Source: Intrasporangiaceae bacterium (GTDB lineage Bacteria > Actinomycetota > Actinomycetes > Actinomycetales > Dermatophilaceae). From it: a stretch of 64,000 nucleotides of DNA. How positions within the stretch are numbered: position 1 is the stretch's first letter; every line of letters starts with the position of its first letter. Positions 40,955 to 48,621 of the stretch are shown in pieces. The position numbers and the translations under genes are program-made. The notes below the pieces were generated by a model. It saw only the letters and a program-made list of their open reading frames with translations. It was not told the origin of the DNA and made no database searches. The DNA lies in assembly GCA_021324575.1 (NCBI GenBank), contig JAJPIW010000026.1, positions 1 to 64,000 of the forward strand. The letters are read 5' to 3'.

Positions 40955-42549
40955 TGACCGACTACGGGCAGCCGATCGAGTTCGGGCTCTTCCCGAGCCC
41001 GAAGGCCGACGCGCTCCAGCACACCCTCGACCTCGCCCTGCGGGCCGAAGTCACCGGGCTGGACCTGGTGTCGATCCAGGACCACCCCTACCAGGGGCAG
41101 TTCCTCGACACCTGGACGCTGCTGTCGGTCATCGGCGCGCGTACCTCGGCAATTCGACTGTCCCCCAACGTTGCCAGCCTTCCGCTCCGCCCACCCGTCG
41201 TCCTCGCCAAGTCGGCGGCAACCCTCGACCTGGTGACCGGCGGGCGGGTCGAGCTCGGCCTCGGCACGGGGGCGTTCTGGGACGCGATCGTCGCGGCCGG
41301 CGGCCCTCGCCGGACGCCCGGTGAGGCGGTCGAGGCACTCGTCGAGGCGATCGAGATCATCCGCGCGGTGTGGGCCGGCGGCACGGTCCGCGTCGAGGGA
41401 GCGCACTACTCGGTGAGCGGGGTGCACGGCGGGCCCGTCCCCGCCCACCCGATCCCGATCTGGCTCGGCGCCTACAAGCCGCGCATGCTGCGCGTCACCG
41501 GCCGGCTCGCCGACGGCTGGGTGCCGAGCATGGGGTATGCCGACCCGCCGGCTCTCGCGGACCTGTCGGCACAGGTGGACGAGGCGGCGCTGGCGGCGGG
41601 GCGCTCGCCGGCCGCGATCAAGCGGATCTACAACATCTTCGGCAGCTTCGGGACCGGGTCGGGCTTCCTCCAGGGGTCGCCGGCCAACTGGGCCGAGGAT
41701 CTCGCCGGGCTTGCTCTCGACGAGGGCCTGAGTACGTTCATCCTCGGCACCGACGACCCTGCCGTGCTCGAGCGGTTCACCGCCGAGGTGGCGCCGGCGG
41801 TGCGGGACCAGGTCGACGCCGAGCGCGCCCGCCGTCATGTTTTTGACCCCAGGTCAGGTCCGGTGACGGTCGGGGCGGACGTGGCACGTGACGAGGGGTC
41901 AGCAGCTGGACGGGCGGCGGCCGTCGCCGTCACGCCGACCCCGGACGACGGTGTCCGGCTGTCCGACGAGCGGCTCTGGGACGAGGCGACGCGGCCCACC
42001 ACGCTCGGCGTCGCCGACGGGAGAGGTGAGCACCCGGCATACGACGAACGTGGTGCCGCCACGGCTCAGCACCTCATCGACGTCCATGACGCACTGCGGG
42101 CCGAGCTGGCCCAGGTGCGGTCCATCGTCGAGCAGGTCCGCGACGGCCACCTGACCATCGGGGCCGCACGGTCGGTCATCAACACGATGACCATGCGCCA
42201 GAACAACTGGACCCTCGGCGCCTACTGCGAGTCGTACTGCCGCGTCGTCACCAGTCATCACACCCTGGAGGACCGCAGCATCTTCCCGCACCTGCGCCGG
42301 GCCGACCCCTCGCTCGTCCCGGTCATCGACCGGCTCGAGGAGGAGCACCACGTCATCGCCGACGTCCTCGAACGCGTCGACCGGGCACTCGTCGCCGTCG
42401 TCGACCACGACGACCCGGGCGCGGCCGGGCGTGAGGCGCTCGACTCCCTCCAAGCCACCGTCGACGTCCTCACCGACACGTTGTTGTCCCATCTGGCCTA
42501 CGAGGAGCGCGAGCTCGTCGGCCCCCTGGCCCGGAACGGCTTCGCCTGA
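40954..42549 (+). CDS. LLM-class flavin oxidoreductase fused to a hemerythrin HHE domain
   Basis: The 531-residue protein has an N-terminal luciferase-like monooxygenase barrel (residues 1-300: FGLFPSPKADALQ, SIQDHPYQGQFLDTW, GLGTGAFWDAI, PIWLGAYKPRML) of the F420/FMN-dependent group, a spacer of about 60 residues, and a C-terminal hemerythrin-like helical domain (about 365-531) with metal ligands in IDVHDALRAEL, TSHHTLEDRSIFPH, LEEEHHVIAD and LSHLAYEERELV. The fusion puts a flavin oxidoreductase next to an oxygen- or NO-sensing di-iron centre. Start overlaps the TPR gene. Confidence 0.88.
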   Translation: MTDYGQPIEFGLFPSPKADALQHTLDLALRAEVTGLDLVSIQDHPYQGQFLDTWTLLSVIGARTSAIRLSPNVASLPLRPPVVLAKSAATLDLVTGGRVELGLGTGAFWDAIVAAGGPRRTPGEAVEALVEAIEIIRAVWAGGTVRVEGAHYSVSGVHGGPVPAHPIPIWLGAYKPRMLRVTGRLADGWVPSMGYADPPALADLSAQVDEAALAAGRSPAAIKRIYNIFGSFGTGSGFLQGSPANWAEDLAGLALDEGLSTFILGTDDPAVLERFTAEVAPAVRDQVDAERARRHVFDPRSGPVTVGADVARDEGSAAGRAAAVAVTPTPDDGVRLSDERLWDEATRPTTLGVADGRGEHPAYDERGAATAQHLIDVHDALRAELAQVRSIVEQVRDGHLTIGAARSVINTMTMRQNNWTLGAYCESYCRVVTSHHTLEDRSIFPHLRRADPSLVPVIDRLEEEHHVIADVLERVDRALVAVVDHDDPGAAGREALDSLQATVDVLTDTLLSHLAYEERELVGPLARNGFA

Positions 42550-42650
42550 GCGGCGGCACCTGCCTGCCGCGTCCCGCGTCCGCTTCCTTCCCCGTCCGCC
42601 CTTCCCGGTCCGCCCCCTTCCCCCAGTCCGCCCTTCCCCCGTCCGCCCTA

Positions 42651-42716
42651 CCCCGCACGTGCGGGGTTGTTCAGGCAGATCGGTGAATCCGGCCTGAACA
42701 AGCCCGCACGTGCGGG
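42651..42716. repeat. Nested palindromes with repeated CCCGCACGTGCGGG
   Basis: CCCGCACGTGCGGG palindromes at 42652-42665 and 42703-42716 bracket inverted arms TTGTTCAGGC (42667-42676) and GCCTGAACAA (42692-42701). The whole 66-bp unit can fold as a cruciform. It lies downstream of the LLM-hemerythrin gene. Confidence 0.75.
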
Positions 42717-42776
42717 GTTGCATGGTTTGCGCCAGCGCCAGGGTCCTTACGGTTGCGGGCCTGACCGGCATACGGA

Positions 42777-42808
42777 AAGGGCGCCTCTCCCGAGGGAGAG
42801 GCGCCCTT
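42777..42808. terminator. 15-bp bidirectional terminator hairpin flanked by inverted octamers
   Basis: AAGGGCGCCTCTCCC and GGGAGAGGCGCCCTT with a GA loop give a perfect stem between convergent genes (LLM-hemerythrin plus, MFS minus). CGGCATAC at 42766-42773 and GTATGCCG at 42814-42821 flank it in inverted orientation, so the iterated octamer extends the hairpin. Confidence 0.85.
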
Positions 42809-42831
42809 CCTGCGTATGCCGCGTGCTCGGG

Positions 42832-44463
42832 TCAGTGCATGATGACCGGGGCGCGCTCGGCGTCGTCGTCGAGCAGGTGGCTCACCTCGGACTTGCGGGG
42901 GAGGAAGTAGGCCGGGATGAGGGTGAGCGCCACGAGGAACGCCGCCACCCAGTAGGTGTGTGCGAACGACTGGGCCATGAAGTCACGCACGGCTGCGAGC
43001 AGGCCAGCCTGAGCCGCGTGCTGGTCCTGACCGAACTTGGCCAGCACCGCGGCCACATCGGGGAAGTTGGCCAACTGCGCCTGGATGGCGGCCGGGTCCT
43101 TGAGCCCCTTGGTTTTCTCACCGAAGGCCTGCGCCTGACCGATCAGTTTGTGGCTGTTGAAGGCGTTGGTGAGTACGACCGACATCGTCGCGACACCGAT
43201 GGACGAGGCGATCTGCTGGGTGATGTTCAACAGGGTCGAGCCCCGAGCCACCTCGTGCGCCCGCAGGGTCTTCAGTGCGGAGGTCATGATCGGCATCATC
43301 GTGCCGCCCATGCCGAGGCCCATGATGAACAGGACCGGGATGAGGAATCCCCAGTACGACGAGGTCGACGTGATCTGGGTGAGCGCGAACATCCCGCCGA
43401 TGATGCCGACGAGCCCGAACGGGACGATCCGCCCGACCGGCATCTTGTCCGTCAGCGCGCCGGCGAGCGGCATGGTGACCATCGCACCGAGCCCCTGGGC
43501 GGCCATCAGGTAGCCGGCGTGCTCGACGGACTCCCCGCGGACGATCTGGAAGTAGGTCGGCATGAGGAGCAGGCCGCCGAAGAAGGCCGCGGCGAACAGG
43601 AACATCGTCGTGATCGAGATCGCCAGGTTGCGGTTCTTGAACAGCCGCAGGTCGAGCAGTGGGTGCTCCGGCCGGAAGCTGTAGAACACGAAAGCCACGA
43701 CGAGCGCGAGCCCGAGGATCGCCGGGATGAGCACCTTGGCCGATGCGATGGTTCCCTCACCGGGGATCGAGGAGACGCCGTAGAGGAACAGGGCCAGACC
43801 GGGGCTCATCATGAGCATGCCGACGAAGTCGAAGGACTCGGTGGGGTGCGGGTTGTCCTTGGCCAGCACGAGCTGGGCATAGACGAGGGCGATGACGCCG
43901 AGCGGGATGTTGATCAGGAAGATCCAGTTCCAGCTGTGGTGCTCGATGAGGTAGCCGCCGAGGATCGGGCCGCCGATCGGCCCGAGCAGCATGGGTACGC
44001 CGAGGATGGCCATCAGCCTCCCCATCCGCTGCGGGCCGGCCGCACGGGTCATGATCGTCATGCCGAGCGGCATGAGCATGCCGCCGCCGAGGCCCTGGAG
44101 GGCACGGAAGGCGATGAGCATGTTGATCGAGGTGGCCGTCGCACACAGCGCCGAGCCGAGGGTGAACAGCAGGATGGCCAGCATGTAGAGGCGCTTGGTG
44201 CCGAACCGGTCGGCCGCCCAGCCGGATAGCGGGATGACGGTGGCCAGGGCCAGCGTGTAGGCCGTGACCGTCCAGGCGACCGTCGAGTAGGCAACGAGGT
44301 CCCCGCCCTTGGCGAAGGCGGTCTGGAAGGTCGGCAGGGCGACGTTGACGACGGTGATGTCGAGGATCGACATGATCGCGCCGAGGACGACGACGCCGGC
44401 CACCTTGAGGACGGCGCCATCGATCTTCTCCGGGTACACCACGGGTGCAGGTGTGGCTGACAA
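42832..44463 (-). CDS. MFS transporter, DHA2 (EmrB/QacA) family drug exporter
   Basis: The 543-residue protein has 14 predicted helices and the first-helix motif SILDITVVNVALPTFQTAF of DHA2 transporters, with motif C RALQGLGGGMLMPLGMTIM. Proton-driven exporters of lipophilic compounds. The start is TTG at 44463 with GGAG upstream. It is downstream of the ArsR-SRPBCC gene on the same strand; the 168-base gap contains an inverted repeat ACGGT-ACGGA-ACCGT at 44574-44588. Confidence 0.9.
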   Translation of the reverse strand: MSATPAPVVYPEKIDGAVLKVAGVVVLGAIMSILDITVVNVALPTFQTAFAKGGDLVAYSTVAWTVTAYTLALATVIPLSGWAADRFGTKRLYMLAILLFTLGSALCATATSINMLIAFRALQGLGGGMLMPLGMTIMTRAAGPQRMGRLMAILGVPMLLGPIGGPILGGYLIEHHSWNWIFLINIPLGVIALVYAQLVLAKDNPHPTESFDFVGMLMMSPGLALFLYGVSSIPGEGTIASAKVLIPAILGLALVVAFVFYSFRPEHPLLDLRLFKNRNLAISITTMFLFAAAFFGGLLLMPTYFQIVRGESVEHAGYLMAAQGLGAMVTMPLAGALTDKMPVGRIVPFGLVGIIGGMFALTQITSTSSYWGFLIPVLFIMGLGMGGTMMPIMTSALKTLRAHEVARGSTLLNITQQIASSIGVATMSVVLTNAFNSHKLIGQAQAFGEKTKGLKDPAAIQAQLANFPDVAAVLAKFGQDQHAAQAGLLAAVRDFMAQSFAHTYWVAAFLVALTLIPAYFLPRKSEVSHLLDDDAERAPVIMH

Positions 44464-44631
44464 GGGATCTCCATCAGAGTTGTGACGGCCCGGGTCATCG
44501 GTTCTGCCCGGGTTCGACGCGCAGCTGTGCGCGAAAAGGTTGTGCTGTGCAAGTAACCCTACGCCAGCAGCGGACGGTACGGAACCGTTTTATCCCGGGT
44601 TTCTGGCGACCTGGACGCAGACCTGAACAGC

Positions 44632-45399
44632 TCAGCGACCGGCATACATGAGCGAGCCGGGAGTCGTGAGCAGCTCCCCGGTCTCCAGCCAGGTCTTCAG
44701 GCCGGACAGCATCATCGGCCAGCCGCCGTACATCATCTGGTGGACGCCCTCGCGCAGGTCGGAGTGCGTGACGAGCAGGCAGCAGGACGCGCTGTCGTCG
44801 ATCTGGTTGATCTCCCAGGTGATCGTCGACTCCGGCTCGTCCGCGACCTCCGGGGCGAACAGCATCTTGGCCCGCTGGACGAGCCGGTTGGGTGGGTCGA
44901 CCTCGGCGAAGACGCCGGTGCCCAGGATGACGTCTGGAGCGCCGGGGTTGGTGATCTGGTAGGTGCCGCCCTCTCGGACCTCGCCGTCGATGACGTTGCC
45001 GAACTGGAACCGGCTGTACCCGTCGGCGGTCGTGATCGCCTCCCACAGCCGTTCGGGGGTGGTGCGGATGTAGATCTCGAAGACCTTTTCCATGGTGCTC
45101 TCCAAGTCGTGCTTGAGGTCCGCGAGGCCGGCGACCCAGGGCTCGGCGTACTTGCTCACCCAGCGGTCGTGGACCAGGCGGATCGGGACGGGGTTGAGGT
45201 AGTGCAGCTTCTCCCGGCCGCGTCGCTTGCTGACGATCAGGTGGGCCTCCTCGAGCAGCTTGAGGTGCTTGGCGACCCCGAACCGGGTCATCGCGAAGCG
45301 AGCCTCCAGCTGCCCGGAGGTCTGCCCGTCGTCGGCGAACAGTGCGTCGAGGATGCTGCGTCGGGTGGGGTCCGCGAGTGCTCTGAAGACCTCATCCAT
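44632..45399 (-). CDS. ArsR-family repressor fused to SRPBCC (AHSA1) domain
   Basis: The 255-residue protein joins an N-terminal winged helix (MDEVFRALADPTRRSILDALF... TSGQLEARFAMTRFGVAKHLKLLEEAHLI) to a C-terminal SRPBCC domain (KVFEIYIRTTPERLWEAITTADGYSRF). In many genomes these are two adjacent genes, as at 61.5-62.3 kb in this window. ATG at 45399 follows GAGGAC; the longer ORF start lies within the operator. The SRPBCC part may bind a hydrophobic ligand and control DNA binding. Confidence 0.88.
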   Translation of the reverse strand: MDEVFRALADPTRRSILDALFADDGQTSGQLEARFAMTRFGVAKHLKLLEEAHLIVSKRRGREKLHYLNPVPIRLVHDRWVSKYAEPWVAGLADLKHDLESTMEKVFEIYIRTTPERLWEAITTADGYSRFQFGNVIDGEVREGGTYQITNPGAPDVILGTGVFAEVDPPNRLVQRAKMLFAPEVADEPESTITWEINQIDDSASCCLLVTHSDLREGVHQMMYGGWPMMLSGLKTWLETGELLTTPGSLMYAGR

Positions 45400-45413
45400 G
45401 TCCTCGAGAATAC

Positions 45414-45429
45414 GTGACCATTTGGTCAC
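45414..45429. promoter_or_regulatory. 16-bp palindromic operator upstream of ArsR-SRPBCC
   Basis: GTGACCA-TT-TGGTCAC is a perfect inverted repeat 15 bases upstream of the start at 45399. It is likely the autoregulatory site of this ArsR-type protein. Confidence 0.75.
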
Positions 45430-45453
45430 CTGTCAACGAGTCCCCATCACCTC

Positions 45454-45538
45454 ACTTTCCCGCCCCATCCGGGAAAGTCATCTTCGCCGGGGATATCAAC
45501 CCTTGCGGAGATGGGATTCCCGGATGGGGCGGGAAAGT
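45454..45538. repeat. 22-bp perfect inverted repeat, 41-base spacer
   Basis: Left arm 45454-45475 (starts ACTTTCCCGCCCC) and right arm 45517-45538 (ends GGGGCGGGAAAGT) are exact complements, with further matches outside (CCTC / GAGG with one bulge). It lies between the ArsR-SRPBCC promoter and the end of the PCD-VOC gene. No transposase is nearby. It could be a non-autonomous element or a terminator-like structure. Confidence 0.8.
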
Positions 45539-45607
45539 TGAGGGGGGTGGGACGGGAAGGTGGTGGGCGCGCCCGGTCGACTCCGTATGCCGAGGCGTTC
45601 AGCAGGC

Positions 45608-46285
45608 CTAGGCGCGGTCCTGCCAGGTGCAGATGCACGCCTCGTTGCCCTCGGGGTCGGCCAGCACCCAGAACGCCCGCGCCCGGGCATCGCTGACCAG
45701 CCGGCCGCCGGCGGCGAGCGCCGCCTCGAGCCGGGCGTCGGCCACGTCGTGCGGGACGACCACGTCCAGGTGGATCCGGTTCCGCTGCGGCCGCGGCGAG
45801 TCCAGCTGCTGGAACCACACCGCCGGCCCGATCCCGGTCGGGTCCTCGACCTGCCGGACGATGTCGCCCTCCACACCGGGGCGGGCATCGACGTAGGCGA
45901 GCACCGCCTTCCAGAACGGCCGCACCACGTCGATGTCCATCGCGTCGATGGCGATCTCGGTCGACGCCGACCCGGTCGGTAGCTGGACCGTCGCCCCGTC
46001 CTCGGCAGCCGCCGCGCTCACCGCCTCGGCCAGCCGGACGTCCCGCCGCGAGACCCCGTGGACGTCGTGGCTCGTCGACACGACATGGACCACACCGGGA
46101 TAGGCGACGTGGATCGTCGGGTGGTGGTTCTGCGCGTCCGCGAGAGCCGCGACCCGGCCCGCGAAGACGCCGGCCGCGGCATACGACCCGAACCGGAAGT
46201 TCGCCTCGATCGTCCCGACGAGGAACCGCCAGTCAGCCAGCCCGAGGTCGTGGAACGCCGGCCCGGACAGTCGCGTGTCAGCCAT
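45608..46285 (-). CDS. Pterin-4a-carbinolamine dehydratase fused to a VOC domain
   Basis: The 225-residue protein begins with a PCD/DCoH domain (ADWRFLVGTIEANFRFGSY ... AQNHHPTIHVAYPGVVHV, with the conserved NHHP) and continues with a glyoxalase-like VOC domain (RNRIHLDVVV ... DPEGNEACICTWQ). PCD dehydrates 4a-hydroxy-tetrahydropterin. The combination appears in several actinobacteria. ATG at 46285 follows GGAGGG; divergent from the PIG-L gene. Confidence 0.88.
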   Translation of the reverse strand: MADTRLSGPAFHDLGLADWRFLVGTIEANFRFGSYAAAGVFAGRVAALADAQNHHPTIHVAYPGVVHVVSTSHDVHGVSRRDVRLAEAVSAAAAEDGATVQLPTGSASTEIAIDAMDIDVVRPFWKAVLAYVDARPGVEGDIVRQVEDPTGIGPAVWFQQLDSPRPQRNRIHLDVVVPHDVADARLEAALAAGGRLVSDARARAFWVLADPEGNEACICTWQDRA

Positions 46286-46340
46286 CCCTCCACGGTAATC
46301 CGCCCGACCGCTGTCGGAGCGACTGATTAGTCTCGAACTC

Positions 46341-47141
46341 GTGGCCACCATCGTCTACCTCCATGCCCACCCCGACGACGAGGCGTCCCAGACCTCCGGC
46401 TCGATGGCCCGCGCCGTCGCCGAGGGACACCGGGTCGTCACGGCATACGGGACGAGCGGCGAGCAGGGAGAGGTGCCCAAGGACCTGGCCGAGGGCGAGA
46501 CCCTCGCCGACCGCCGCCGCAAGGAGGCCCAGGCGAGTGCCGACGTCCTCGGCGTCCAGCGCGTCGCGTGGCTGGGCTACGCCGACTCGGGGATGCGCGG
46601 CTGGGAGCAGAACACCTGGGACGGCGCGTTCGCGGCGGCCGACCTCGACGAGGCTGCCGGGCGGCTCGCCGCGATCCTCGACGAGGAGGACGCCGACCTG
46701 GTCATCGGCTACGACTGGCACGGCGGCTACGGCCACCCCGACCACGTCAAGGTCCACGGCGTCGTCCACCGGGCCGCCGAGCTGGCGGCGCGCCGGCCGA
46801 GGGTCCTGGACTCGACGATGAACCGCGACCTCATGCGCCGAGGCGTCGAGGCGGCCAAGGCGGCGGGCCTCGAGGGCTTCGAGGACTGGGACCCCGACCA
46901 GCCGATGGACGACGGGAACCCTTTGGGAGAGCCGGAGTCCGCGATCAGCTGGCAGGTCGACGTCGCCGCCTACATCCCCCAGCGCCGGGCCTCGCTCGCC
47001 GCACACGCCAGCCAGGAGACCGACATCAACGGCTTCCTCTCGATGCCCGAGGACACCTTCGCAGCGATCTTCTCCCTCGAGCACTACATCGAGGCCGGCC
47101 GTCCCGACGGCATGCAGCAGGGCTGGTTCCTCGACTCCTGA
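46341..47141 (+). CDS. PIG-L/LmbE-family (MshB-like) N-deacetylase
   Basis: The 266-residue protein has the zinc motif HAHPDDE (residues 8-14), SDGEQGEV-like TSGEQGEV and GHPDHVKVH with the third zinc ligand. Family members deacetylate N-acetylglucosaminyl compounds, including mycothiol precursors (MshB) or bacillithiol conjugates (Mca). Whether this is MshB or Mca cannot be decided here. The GTG start is at 46341. Confidence 0.9.
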   Translation: MATIVYLHAHPDDEASQTSGSMARAVAEGHRVVTAYGTSGEQGEVPKDLAEGETLADRRRKEAQASADVLGVQRVAWLGYADSGMRGWEQNTWDGAFAAADLDEAAGRLAAILDEEDADLVIGYDWHGGYGHPDHVKVHGVVHRAAELAARRPRVLDSTMNRDLMRRGVEAAKAAGLEGFEDWDPDQPMDDGNPLGEPESAISWQVDVAAYIPQRRASLAAHASQETDINGFLSMPEDTFAAIFSLEHYIEAGRPDGMQQGWFLDS

Positions 47142-47170
47142 ACCAGCCCCGCGGCATACGAGAACGACAC

Positions 47171-48204
47171 TCAGGACGTGTAGGGCACCCGCTCCCAGGA
47201 CAGGGTCGACCCCGCGCCGGGGCGGTTGATGGTCACCTTGAGCCAGTCCTTGTTGTTGCTCGAGCCGTCCACGGTGATGCGGTGCAGGTTGTCGGCCGCG
47301 CCGGTCACCCCGTAGGTGGACAGCCAGTGCGAGCCGCTCGCGAGCGGCTGGTCGGAGTTGTAGAGGTGGCTGTCTCCGTTGAACAGGTAGACGTCGCCGT
47401 CGAACGAGGACGACTCGGTGACGAGCGCCTGGACGAGCGGCTGGAACGCCGAGACGTCGTTCCACGTGGGCGTGTACGTCGGGTCGAACATGTCGGCCTG
47501 CAGATAGATGGCGACGGCCCGGTCCTGCTTCTGCCGGGCCGTGGCGAAGCTCGCCCTCACCTGGTCGATGGCGTTGCCGATCCGGGAGTGCTCCTCGGCG
47601 ACCTGCTCCGGGGTCGCCGTCGTCTCGCCGATCCCGGTCCACGGCTGGAGGTCGTCGTTGGAGCCGATGACGTGGATGACCGAGAAGTCGACCCCCTGGC
47701 GGCGGAAGGCCACGTTCTCGGGGAAGCCGGCTGCGGCCTGCGAGGTCACCGTCATCGGGTTCTGGCCCAGGCTGGTGCCGGGGTGGGTGAAGAAGACCGC
47801 GCGGTCGAAGGCCAGCCGCTCCAGAGGGTGGTAGGCGCCGTTGTTTGCGCGGTGGCAGTCGGTCCACTCGTTGTCGCCGGGGGTGTAGACGAGAGGGCCG
47901 GTGAAGGTGCCGAAGTCGTCCTTGATCATCGAGTAGTAGGGGTCGTCGCAGCGGGTCGACCCGTTCTTGATGTCGCCGACGTGGATGGTGAACTGCGGGT
48001 CGGCGGCGTTGATCTGCTGGATCCAGCCGGGGAAGGCGGCGATCTGGTCGGCGCCGTAGGGGATGTCGCCGATGACGGCGAAGGAGAGAAGTGCCCGTCC
48101 TTGCCCTGGCCGTCGGCGGCATACGCGCTGGTGGCGCTGGCGGTGAGGGTGAGCGACGCGACGGCGAGCGCGTAGGCCGCGCGGCGGGTGGTCGAGGTGC
48201 GCAT
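47171..48204 (-). pseudogene. Secreted metallophosphoesterase-like gene with a frameshift
   Basis: The reading frame from ATG 48204 encodes a signal peptide (MRTSTTRRAAYALAVAS...AYA, cleavage after AYA) and continues AADGQGKDGHF; the mature domain (SFAVIGDIPYGADQ... FNGDSHLYN) is in another frame. The join needs removal of two bases (AG) from an AGAG tract at 48084-48089. Calcineurin-type motifs GDIPYG, VGDIKNG and YTPGDNEW are present. It may be a sequencing error, a true pseudogene or a phase-variable gene. Confidence 0.7.
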
Positions 48205-48379
48205 GGGAGGCCCCTTGGTCAAGGTGAGGGAAGCGAACACCCCACTCTGGCGAGAGCTCGGCTGCCGGAGTGTGAACGGCGTCGGTCGGTTCGGTGAAGA
48301 GCGGGCAACGCGTTCGTATGCCGGTCGCACAGGTCTCCCGCGGACTCGCCACAGCGAGGTCTCAGCATTCGGGCGGACC

Positions 48380-48595
48380 GTGGGGTCGTTGCCGACGAGA
48401 AGGGTCGATGTCTTGGAAACTGCTGCCGGAACCCTCCGTAGAACCCTCCCCCGCAGCCTGCGCAGGACCCGCCGCTGGCTGGTCGCCCCGCTGGCCGCCG
48501 TCCTCGTCTCCACCGGGCTGATCGGGTTCCATCTCACCGATGCCCGCGCGACCGAGATCGCGGCTCGGGTAAGCGCCACGACCCCACACGCCTGA
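48380..48595 (+). CDS. Possible small membrane protein
   Basis: The frame from GTG at 48380 encodes 71 residues with an Arg-rich N-terminal segment (TLRRTLPRSLRRTRR) and one hydrophobic helix (WLVAPLAAVLVSTGLIGF). This has the positive-inside layout of a single-pass membrane protein. No ribosome site is clear and nothing about function is known. It ends 26 bases before the ATP-grasp gene. Confidence 0.4.
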   Translation: MGSLPTRRVDVLETAAGTLRRTLPRSLRRTRRWLVAPLAAVLVSTGLIGFHLTDARATEIAARVSATTPHA

Positions 48596-48621
48596 GCGGA
48601 CACCCGCATAGGGTGTCCGCC

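Noticed and set aside
48049-48100. Programmed frameshift in the phosphoesterase gene
   Set aside because: No slippery heptamer or downstream structure of a known recoding site was seen; a slip or error at the AG tract is simpler.
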